Below, one piece after another: positions 54,431 to 61,933 of a stretch of 64,000 nt of DNA. The notes beneath the pieces are model-generated. The model saw only the letters and a list, made by a program, of their open reading frames with translations. It searched no databases and was not told the DNA's origin. Each line of letters opens with the position of its first letter. Within the stretch, counting starts at the first letter, position 1. Origin of the DNA: Marinobacter excellens HL-55 (GTDB lineage: Bacteria > Pseudomonadota > Gammaproteobacteria > Pseudomonadales > Oleiphilaceae); assembly GCA_001314845.1 (NCBI GenBank), contig LJZQ01000016.1:1-64000 (forward strand), written 5' to 3'. The translations under genes were made by a program, and so were the position numbers.

Positions 54431-56605
54431 TTGTCAAAGCATGTCTTTTTTGTAACCTGCCCGAAGGGCGTTGAGTATCTCCTGGGTGATGAACTGGAGA
54501 GCTTTGGCCTGGCACAGGTGCGCAATGCTCCGGCAGGTGTCTGGGTTGAGGGTGAGCTGGAAGCCGGCTACCGCGCCTGTATGTGGTCGCGTCTGGCTAA
54601 TCGGGTGATTCTGCACATTGCGGAAGTGGATGCCCGAAGCGCTGACGAACTTTATGACGGCGTAGTAGCACTGGACTGGCAAGCACACATCCCGGCAGGC
54701 GGTAGTTTCCGGGTCAATTTTCTGGGACAAAATGAAGAGCTGCGTAACACCCAGTTTGGCGCCCAGAAAGTCAAAGACGGAATCGTAGACAGCATCCGTG
54801 GAGCCGGTGCGGCGAGACCTGCTGTTGCCCAGAAAGATCCCGATGTGACGATTTCTGCCCGTCTTAACCGCGGCCGGCTAGCGGTTGGCCTCGATCTTAG
54901 CGGCCACAGCCTGCACATGCGGGGCTATCGCACCGAGCAGGGGCTTGCGCCACTTAAAGAGAATCTTGCGGCTGCGTTGTTGTTGCGTGCCGGTTGGCCC
55001 GAAATTGCCGCCGCTGGCGGTGATTTTGTTGACCCTATGTGCGGCTCGGGAACCTTGCTTATTGAAGCCGCTTTGATGGCTCTGGATATCGCGCCGGGTC
55101 GCAAGCAGGATCGGTTCGGATTCGAAAAATGGCCGGGCCACCAGCCGGAACTCTGGCTTGGTGTGCGTCAGGAAGCTGAACGCCGGGCCTACGATGGCAA
55201 GCAGGGGCGTGTGCCTGTTTTTGCCGGATTTGACCAAGACGCCCGCGTTCTGGATACCGCCTGGAGGAATATTCAACGGGCCGGGCTTGAAGGCATCGTG
55301 AACGTTGAAACCCGCTCGTTGGCAGAGTTCGCTCGCCAGGAGGCTTGGGCCGAGCAAGGGCTGGTCTTGACGAATCCTCCGTATGGCGAGCGTCTGAGCG
55401 AACGTAGTCAGTTGGCTGGTATCTATCAGAGCCTGGGCGAAGTGGTTATCCGCGAGCTCTCCGGCTGGCGCCTGGCGGTGTTTACCGGTGCTCCGGAATT
55501 CGGCAAGTCTGTGGGCCTGCGCAGTTTTAAGCAGTACAACCTGTTCAACGGCAAGCTGCCGGCACAGTTATTGTTGTTTGAGGTGCGTGCTGAAAACGCC
55601 ATGGTGCCGAGAGATCCGGCTGCGGCTGGTCAGATCATGCCGCGCATTGCGAATCCGGAGCGCGCAGATATGCTGCGCAACCGTCTGAAAAAGAACATCA
55701 AGACGATCGGCCAATGGGCCAGAAAACAGAACATCGGCTGCTACCGTTTGTACGACGCCGACATGCCGGAATACGCCCTGGCGATCGACATCTATGAGGG
55801 CAGGGTGCACGTTCAGGAATACCTGGCACCCAAATCCATCGACGAAAAAGCGGCCCGAGAGCGCCTGGCCGAGGCCATGGCAGTTATCCCGGACGTTCTG
55901 GAAATTGACCCACAAGACATGGTGTGCAAACAGCGCCAGCGCCAGAGCGGCACCAAGCAGTACGAAAAGCAGGCAGCGACGGGTGAATACCTTAATGTGC
56001 AGGAGCATGGCTGCACGCTGAAAGTGAACCTGAAGGATTATCTGGACACCGGCCTATTCCTGGACCACCGCCCGGTTCGCCACTGGATACAGCAGCATGC
56101 TCAGGGCAAGCGGTTCCTGAACCTGTTCTGCTACACCGGTGCGGCCACCGTACACGCGGCCGTAGGCGGCGCCAGCCGCTCCCTGAGCCTGGACATGTCG
56201 AAGACTTACGTTAACTGGGCCATCGACAACCTGGCGCTGAACCGCGCGGACTTGCGAAAGCATGTTGTCGAGCAGGCGGATTGCCTGGCCTGGCTGTCGG
56301 ACAGACGAACCGCAAACCAGACCTTTGACCTGATCTTCATGGACCCCCCGACCTTCTCCAATTCGGCCCGCATGGCTGGCGTGCTGGATGTCCAGCGGGA
56401 TCACGGCGTCCTGGTGAGGCAGTGTATGGAGCGGTTATCCAGCGATGGCCTGCTGATTTTTTCCAACAACTTCCGCAAGTTCAAACTGGACGACGATCTG
56501 GCGCAGGAATTTGAAGTCAAAGACGTAACCGCTAGTACTCTGGATAAGGATTTCCAGCGTAATCAGAAGATTCACAGCTGCTGGCACATCCAACACCGGA
56601 CGTAA
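54431..56605 (+). CDS. rlmKL: 23S rRNA (m2G2445/m7G2069) methyltransferase RlmKL
   Basis: 724 residues. TTG 54431 chosen: AGGAG lies at 54420-54424 and SKHVFFVTCPKGVEYLLGDE matches the family start; an ATG at 54371 adds an unlikely extension. THUMP region in the first ~150 residues, an RlmL methylase domain with DPMCGSGTLLIEAAL and LTNPPYGERL, then the RlmK domain with GKRFLNLFCYTGAATVHAAV and DLIFMDPPTFSNS. The two halves methylate two guanines of 23S rRNA. Followed by hairpin repeat copy 3. Confidence 0.96.
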   Translation: MSKHVFFVTCPKGVEYLLGDELESFGLAQVRNAPAGVWVEGELEAGYRACMWSRLANRVILHIAEVDARSADELYDGVVALDWQAHIPAGGSFRVNFLGQNEELRNTQFGAQKVKDGIVDSIRGAGAARPAVAQKDPDVTISARLNRGRLAVGLDLSGHSLHMRGYRTEQGLAPLKENLAAALLLRAGWPEIAAAGGDFVDPMCGSGTLLIEAALMALDIAPGRKQDRFGFEKWPGHQPELWLGVRQEAERRAYDGKQGRVPVFAGFDQDARVLDTAWRNIQRAGLEGIVNVETRSLAEFARQEAWAEQGLVLTNPPYGERLSERSQLAGIYQSLGEVVIRELSGWRLAVFTGAPEFGKSVGLRSFKQYNLFNGKLPAQLLLFEVRAENAMVPRDPAAAGQIMPRIANPERADMLRNRLKKNIKTIGQWARKQNIGCYRLYDADMPEYALAIDIYEGRVHVQEYLAPKSIDEKAARERLAEAMAVIPDVLEIDPQDMVCKQRQRQSGTKQYEKQAATGEYLNVQEHGCTLKVNLKDYLDTGLFLDHRPVRHWIQQHAQGKRFLNLFCYTGAATVHAAVGGASRSLSLDMSKTYVNWAIDNLALNRADLRKHVVEQADCLAWLSDRRTANQTFDLIFMDPPTFSNSARMAGVLDVQRDHGVLVRQCMERLSSDGLLIFSNNFRKFKLDDDLAQEFEVKDVTASTLDKDFQRNQKIHSCWHIQHRT

Positions 56606-56616
56606 CATTCGGGGAG

Positions 56617-56726
56617 GAGGCAGGTGGGGGCCTCTTTCCTGGAAACGCTACGAGCACATCCCTGTGCGCTTCGCTCCGGCCATCCATGGCCTCCGAGATT
56701 CCAGGAAAGAGGCCCCCACCTGCCTC
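56617..56726 (+). repeat. Variable-arm hairpin repeat, copy 3
   Basis: 28-bp perfect stem (56617-56644 with 56699-56726) around a core whose first 47 bases from CGCTACGAGC are identical to copy 1. Arms share no sequence with copies 1 or 2. It lies between convergent rlmKL and the outer-membrane-protein gene. Confidence 0.88.
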
Positions 56727-56771
56727 AGCTGGCTTTGGCGTGGGAGTCTTGACGGCAGAGTGGGCTGCTTT

Positions 56772-57377
56772 TCAGAACTCGTAACGCAACCCGGAAGAAA
56801 ACTGAAAGGTATTGGCACTGCTGCCGGTGTCCTTGAACAAACGCCCGCCTTCGAACACCAGAAACGTATTGTCCAGAACCTCGAAATCTACCCCCGCCAG
56901 CCAGCTGATACTGAAACTGCTGTCAGGATAATCGCCTTCGATGTCCCGAAACTGGGCGTTGTAGCCCTCCTCACGGTTGGCCAGGGTGGCCTCGCCTTTG
57001 ACGTGGGTAAACCCTGCCTGGGCATAGATGTTGGCATAACTGGTGACCGGGTAGTGCAAGCCCATATACCAACTGGCGAAGTAATCGATGGCCAGAGAGA
57101 GGTCGCCGGGAGAAACGTCGGCGTCTTTGAAGCCGCCACCAAGGCGGATCTCGGCGTGAATCAAATCATTCAGGTGGCCACCGATAACGATCGAGCCGGC
57201 CTGACCCCAGGCATCTTCTTTGGTGTTTTCGCCAATGGAGCGGTGTTCCAGGGCGGTCACCAGAAGCCCGACGTAATGTTTGTCAGAGCGTGGAGTTTCC
57301 TGCGCCTGGCTGGCCAGGGGTGTCAGGGAAAGTGCCATCAGGCTGGGGGTGAGGAAACATAATGCGACCTTGTTCAT
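56772..57377 (-). CDS. YfaZ-like outer membrane beta-barrel protein
   Basis: 201 residues from ATG 57377. Signal peptide MNKVALCFLTPSLMALSLTP then LASQA, and alternating strands through to a C-terminal SSGLRYEF ending in Phe, the signal for BAM insertion. Features such as LAIDYFASWYMGLHYPVTSY and YANIYAQAGFTHVKG resemble the YfaZ family. Probably a small eight-stranded barrel of unknown job. Convergent with rlmKL. Confidence 0.8.
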   Translation of the reverse strand: MNKVALCFLTPSLMALSLTPLASQAQETPRSDKHYVGLLVTALEHRSIGENTKEDAWGQAGSIVIGGHLNDLIHAEIRLGGGFKDADVSPGDLSLAIDYFASWYMGLHYPVTSYANIYAQAGFTHVKGEATLANREEGYNAQFRDIEGDYPDSSFSISWLAGVDFEVLDNTFLVFEGGRLFKDTGSSANTFQFSSGLRYEF

Positions 57378-57483
57378 TATTATCCGGCTTCCTGTCAGTA
57401 ACGGTGCTGACGCCAGATTCTGCCTTGTGTAACGCTTTGTTACGCAGACGCCGGTCACACTTCCCTGTGACAGAGCGGCGGGC

Positions 57484-57969
57484 TTACAGGTCTGCCAGCA
57501 GGCCCTGTTCCTGTGCCAGCATCAATAGCGCATAGACACCATTCTCGGGCAGTTGGGGTTCTAGGCCTTCATCAATCATCAGCTGGCGGCGGCGGTCTTC
57601 GATGGTGTCGCTGTCCAGATCGCTGATCAGTTCTGAGATGGGAGCTATTTCAAACGGCGCATCCTGGCTAACGGCGCTAAAAATCAGGTCGATGAGGACT
57701 TCATCCGGGTCCATGCCATCCACGTATGCTGTCTGGTCTGGCAGGTCTTGATGCAGCTCCTGAACAAGTTCAAGCAGCGGTACGCCCTGTTCTTCGAGGT
57801 ACAGCAGATCAATGTCGCCAAGATCGCCGTCTTCTGGCAGCCAGTCGTCTTCAGGGGCAATAACCACGGTTTTCATCTGCCCGTCTGCCAGCGACCAGGC
57901 CATGGCAATGGGGAAGAGGGCGTCGTCAGTCTGACAGTACTCGATGTCCAGAAAACGGGGTATCGACAC
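57484..57969 (-). CDS. Conserved hypothetical protein, exonuclease-like start
   Basis: 161 residues. The N terminus [20 protein letters not shown] carries a D-x-E as in DEDD exonucleases, followed by [20 protein letters not shown]. The remainder is very acidic and helical ([20 protein letters not shown]) with no second or third catalytic motif I can place. Resemblance may be superficial. Divergent from the aminopeptidase gene 114 bases away. Confidence 0.65.
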   Translation of the reverse strand: MSIPRFLDIEYCQTDDALFPIAMAWSLADGQMKTVVIAPEDDWLPEDGDLGDIDLLYLEEQGVPLLELVQELHQDLPDQTAYVDGMDPDEVLIDLIFSAVSQDAPFEIAPISELISDLDSDTIEDRRRQLMIDEGLEPQLPENGVYALLMLAQEQGLLADL

Positions 57970-58083
57970 AATAGACTCCGGTTAAGATCACAAGTTGAGT
58001 ATAGGGACAATCCGTCGCCCTGTAGGAGCGGCTGCGGCTTCATGCCATACTGTAGCGGCCATTATCAAGCAATCAGGAAGATC

Positions 58084-59373
58084 ATGGAACACACTGAATT
58101 TAATAATGACTTGATTCAATTTCTGAATGCCTCACCCACACCCTGGCACGCGGTGAATACCATGAAAGCCCGCCTGGATGCGGCCGGTTTCCAGCCCCTG
58201 GACGAGCGTGAAGAGTGGGCTCTTGAGCAAGGGAAAGGCTATTACGCGATTCGTAATGGCTCATCCATTATTGCTTTTCGCACCGGCATCCACGATGTGG
58301 TGAGATCAGGCATTCGCATGGTCGGTGCTCACACAGACAGCCCCTGCCTGAAAGTGAAGCCGAATCCGGAACTTCGCCGCAAGGGCTATTTCCAGTTGGG
58401 GGTTGAAGTCTACGGGGGCGTACTGCTGAACCCATGGTTTGACCGGGATCTGTCGTTGGCCGGCCGGGTGACCGTGCTGGATGATGCCGGCAAGGTCCAG
58501 GATACATTGATCAACTTCCGTAAGCCGGTGGCCATCATTCCCAGCCTGGCCATTCATCTGGACCGCGAAGCCAACAGCAATCGCTCAGTCAACGCCCAGA
58601 CCGACCTGCCGCCGGTGATCATGCAGGTGCCCGAGACGGACACCACCGCGTTCAGCGATTTGCTGCGCGAGCAGGTTGCTAGTGAATCCGGTGTAAAAGT
58701 CCGCAAAGTGCTGGGCTACGAGCTCAGTTTCTACGATGCCCAAGGCGCCTCGTATGTCGGCCTGCGGGAAGACTTCCTGGCCTCTGCCCGGCTGGACAAC
58801 CTGCTTAGCTGCTATATCGGCCTGCAGTCATTATTGAATACCTCCGGCGACGAAGCAGCCCTGCTGGTGTGCAACGATCACGAAGAAGTGGGCAGCATGT
58901 CTGCTGAAGGTGCGCAGGGACCATTCCTTGCCACCGTGCTTGAGCGCTGGTGTGGTGCTGGCAAAGGCCGCGCCATAGCGCATTCGATGATGATCTCTGC
59001 CGACAACGCCCATGGTGTTCATCCTAACTTCATGGACAAGCACGACGAAAACCACGGTCCGATTCTTAACCAGGGCCCGGTGATCAAGGTCAATCATAAT
59101 CAGCGTTATGCCACCAACAGCCGCTCAGCGGCCTTGTATCGCCACATCAGTGACGAACTGGGTCTGCCGCACCAAACCTTTGTGGTGCGCAGCGACATGG
59201 GCTGTGGGAGTACCATTGGCCCACTGACCGCCGGTAATCTGGGTGTAACCACGCTGGATATTGGTGTGCCACAGTTTGCCATGCACTCCATTCGTGAGTT
59301 GGTAGGCACCGCAGACGGCTACACCCTGTACCAGGTTCTGAGAGAGTTCATGCAACGGGCGGAAGTGTTCTGA
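58084..59373 (+). CDS. apeB: M18 family aspartyl aminopeptidase
   Basis: 429 residues from ATG 58084. [58 protein letters not shown] and [14 protein letters not shown] give the two-zinc site (H, D, E, D, H). Forms a dodecamer that removes acidic N-terminal residues from peptides; cytosolic. No anomalies. Confidence 0.95.
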   Translation: MEHTEFNNDLIQFLNASPTPWHAVNTMKARLDAAGFQPLDEREEWALEQGKGYYAIRNGSSIIAFRTGIHDVVRSGIRMVGAHTDSPCLKVKPNPELRRKGYFQLGVEVYGGVLLNPWFDRDLSLAGRVTVLDDAGKVQDTLINFRKPVAIIPSLAIHLDREANSNRSVNAQTDLPPVIMQVPETDTTAFSDLLREQVASESGVKVRKVLGYELSFYDAQGASYVGLREDFLASARLDNLLSCYIGLQSLLNTSGDEAALLVCNDHEEVGSMSAEGAQGPFLATVLERWCGAGKGRAIAHSMMISADNAHGVHPNFMDKHDENHGPILNQGPVIKVNHNQRYATNSRSAALYRHISDELGLPHQTFVVRSDMGCGSTIGPLTAGNLGVTTLDIGVPQFAMHSIRELVGTADGYTLYQVLREFMQRAEVF

Positions 59374-59384
59374 GGCAGAAAGCA

Positions 59385-59418
59385 AAAAGCCGCTGATTGA
59401 GAACAATCAGCGGCTTTT
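59385..59418. terminator. Bidirectional terminator apeB / tRNA-Asn
   Basis: AAAAGCCGCTGATTG and CAATCAGCGGCTTTT, a perfect 15-bp stem with an AGAA loop. Poly-T tails on both strands, placed between the convergent aminopeptidase gene and the leftward tRNA. Confidence 0.92.
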
Positions 59419-59427
59419 CAGAATAAG

Positions 59428-59503
59428 TGGCTCCCCGACCTGGGCTCGAACCAGGGACAAACGGATTAACAGTCCGTTGCTCTACCAACTGAGCTATCGG
59501 GGA
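59428..59503 (-). tRNA. tRNA-Asn (GTT), second copy
   Basis: 76 bases including CCA, the same sequence and strand as the tRNA at 44710. Anticodon GTT. A second copy 14.7 kb away. Confidence 0.97.
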
Positions 59504-59540
59504 ACAGCATCAATACGCGGCGCATAGTAAGGTCTTTGAT

Positions 59541-60545
59541 TTGCCTCGTCAACCCCCTGAAATAAAAGGTCAAAATTTGCACATATCCAGCCAATCTCCG
59601 TACCGACCACCGGTCTGGTTGCGTAACGGGCATATTCAGTCGGTCTGGCAAACGCTGTTTCGAAACGTGTCCATGCCCGCTCCGGAGACCGCCGTTATTG
59701 CCACGCCCGATGACGACGAGTTGCATCTGGACTGGTACCGTCAGGGCAGTGAGCGCCTCGCCATCATCTCCCATGGTCTGGAAGGCCACAGCCGCCGGCC
59801 TTACGTGCTTGGGCTGGCAAGGGCGCTGATGGCCGACGGTTGGGACGTACTGGCCTGGAATTTCCGCTCCTGCGGTGGCGTGATGAACCACCAACCCAGG
59901 TTCTACCACAGCGGCGCCACCGAAGATCTCCACGCCGTTGTCAGCCACGCCCTGGCAGGCAGCTACAACAACGTCTTTTTGTCTGGCTTCAGCATGGGAG
60001 GTAATCTGACACTGCTTTACCTTGCGCAACAAAGCGAACAGATTGACAGCCGAATCAGCGGCGCTGTCACCTACTCAGTCCCCGCAGACCTCGCCGGCAG
60101 CGCCGACATGCTGGCACTGCCCAGCCGCAAGATCTACATGCAGCGATTTTTGAGAGACCTGCACGGTAAAATGCAGGAAAAAGCCGAACGCTTCCCCGGC
60201 CTGATTGACGTCAGCGGCTTCGAAAAAATCCGCAATTTCCACCAGTTCGACAACCGCTACACCGCGCCCCTGCACGGCTTCAAAGACGCTCACGATTACT
60301 GGGCCAATTGCTCAGCATTGTTCCGATTGAAAGACATCCGCGTACCGGCCCTGATGGTCAACGCCGCCGATGATCCGTTCCTGTCACCACAATGTTTTCC
60401 GGAATCTCGAAAGATTCTGGGTGCTCATGTGAAGGTGGAAGTGCCGAAGTGGGGAGGGCATGTAGGTTTTGTGGAACACGCCAGAGACGGTTACTACTGG
60501 TCAGAAAGAAGGGCATTGGATTTCGTAAGAAGCGGCTTCAGCTGA
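59541..60545 (+). CDS. YheT-family alpha/beta hydrolase
   Basis: 334 residues from TTG 59541; no ATG precedes the conserved region, and AAGG is visible upstream. PPVWLRNGHIQSVWQTLFRN, the oxyanion region LAIISHGLEGHSRRPYVLGL, the nucleophile VFLSGFSMGGNLTLLYLAQQ (GFSMGG), Asp in VNAADDPFLSP and the His in WGGHVGFVEH. Catalytic triad complete. Its start lies 38 bases from the divergent tRNA promoter side. The 3' end overlaps tesA by 52 bases. Confidence 0.92.
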   Translation: MPRQPPEIKGQNLHISSQSPYRPPVWLRNGHIQSVWQTLFRNVSMPAPETAVIATPDDDELHLDWYRQGSERLAIISHGLEGHSRRPYVLGLARALMADGWDVLAWNFRSCGGVMNHQPRFYHSGATEDLHAVVSHALAGSYNNVFLSGFSMGGNLTLLYLAQQSEQIDSRISGAVTYSVPADLAGSADMLALPSRKIYMQRFLRDLHGKMQEKAERFPGLIDVSGFEKIRNFHQFDNRYTAPLHGFKDAHDYWANCSALFRLKDIRVPALMVNAADDPFLSPQCFPESRKILGAHVKVEVPKWGGHVGFVEHARDGYYWSERRALDFVRSGFS

Positions 60546-61147
60546 CCCCAGAGGTTTTCCAGTAACATGGGTTGAGCTTCCTCCGTCGGATGAATACCGT
60601 CGTCCTGCATCATCCCGCCCTCGTTGTAGATTCCTTCAAGAAAAAAAGGAACCAGAACCGCATCGTAGCGGTCAGACAGGTTCGGAAAGATATCCGCGAA
60701 CATTTGAGTGTAGCGCTGGCCATAATTGGGCGGAATTTGCATGCCCACAATCAAAGGTATTGCACCGTTATCCTGAACCAACTCGATCATCCGGGCCAGG
60801 TTAGATTCAATCACCTCCGGCGGAAAACCCCGCAGGCCATCATTGCCACCCAACTCAAGGATGACAACATCAGGCTTATTCTTGTCAAGCAAACCTGGCA
60901 GCCGCCGCAGACCACCATCCGTAGTCTCACCGCTGATGCTGGCATTCACCACGCGCCATGGCATGCCACGGTCTTCGAGACGATCCCGAAGCAGCTGCAC
61001 CCAAGCGGTCTCAGAGGGTACGCCATAAGCCGCACTCAAACTGTCTCCGACCACCAGTAGCGTATTCTGGCTGGCCAGAGCCGGCCAGCAAAGCAGCATA
61101 AATGCCAGGAATGCGATTGATCTGACGTACGCCGATATCGTATGCAT
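60494..61147 (-). CDS. tesA: Arylesterase/lysophospholipase TesA
   Basis: 217 residues. Signal peptide ends ...CWPALAS, then the GDSL block LLVVGDSLSAAYGVPSETAW, GETTDGGL, GGNDGLRG and the catalytic DDGIHPTEEAQ. Periplasmic thioesterase/esterase. Divergent from ybbA, the arrangement found in many Gammaproteobacteria. Its C terminus overlaps the YheT gene on the other strand. Confidence 0.95.
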   Translation of the reverse strand: MHTISAYVRSIAFLAFMLLCWPALASQNTLLVVGDSLSAAYGVPSETAWVQLLRDRLEDRGMPWRVVNASISGETTDGGLRRLPGLLDKNKPDVVILELGGNDGLRGFPPEVIESNLARMIELVQDNGAIPLIVGMQIPPNYGQRYTQMFADIFPNLSDRYDAVLVPFFLEGIYNEGGMMQDDGIHPTEEAQPMLLENLWGQLKPLLTKSNALLSDQ

Positions 61148-61204
61148 AGTAAATTCGTATACCCTTTACAGATTCAAAAATCAGAGCCAGACAACGGAGC
61201 CACC

Positions 61205-61933
61205 GTGAACCAGATGACGGATCTTAGCACTACCGACACCAGCCCCATGTTACGGGTGACGGATCTTTCCCACCGGGTAAGCCTGGAAACAGATACGTTG
61301 ACGATCTTGCAGGGGGTCAGTCTGGAAATCAATCGGGGAGAATCCGTAGCCATCGTTGGTCGTTCCGGGTCAGGCAAAACCACCCTCCTGGGATTGCTGG
61401 CGGGCCTCGACACGCCGACAGAAGGAACCGTATCGCTCGACGGTGCACAGATCAGCAGCCTCAGCGAAGATGAGCGTGCAAAGCTTAGAGCCAGCCGGGT
61501 TGGATTTGTGTTCCAGTCATTTCAGCTACTGCCAGCACTCAGTGCCCTCGAAAACGTGATGTTGCCGCTGGAATTGGCGGGTATGGAAGCGCCAGAGGTT
61601 CGAGCCAAGGAGTTGCTGGAGCGCGTGGGGCTGGGTGAACGTTTGAATCACACCCCACGCCAGCTATCCGGTGGCGAGCAGCAGCGAGTGGCCATCGCCC
61701 GGGCCTTTGCGTCAGATCCCGTGATTCTGTTTGCCGACGAACCCACCGGCAACCTTGATAACCGCACCGGTCAGGACGTGTCAGATCTGCTGATGGCGCT
61801 TAACCGGGAGCAGGGCACCACGTTGGTCATGGTTACCCACGATGAACACCTTGCGGCTCGCTGTGGTCGCCAGTTACATATCGAGGCCGGCATTTTGACA
61901 GAGCCGGAGTTGGCTCGGGAGCAGGCGAACTGA
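61205..61933 (+). CDS. ybbA: ABC transporter ATP-binding protein YbbA
   Basis: 242 residues from GTG 61205 (GGAG 5 bases upstream; ATG 61214 is the alternative). Walker [21 protein letters not shown], signature [20 protein letters not shown], Walker [13 protein letters not shown] and the switch His [10 protein letters not shown]. LolD/MacB-type subfamily. Its stop overlaps the permease ATG. Lipid-related or toxin-efflux transport is inferred from the tesA-ybbA-ybbP layout. Confidence 0.94.
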   Translation: MNQMTDLSTTDTSPMLRVTDLSHRVSLETDTLTILQGVSLEINRGESVAIVGRSGSGKTTLLGLLAGLDTPTEGTVSLDGAQISSLSEDERAKLRASRVGFVFQSFQLLPALSALENVMLPLELAGMEAPEVRAKELLERVGLGERLNHTPRQLSGGEQQRVAIARAFASDPVILFADEPTGNLDNRTGQDVSDLLMALNREQGTTLVMVTHDEHLAARCGRQLHIEAGILTEPELAREQAN

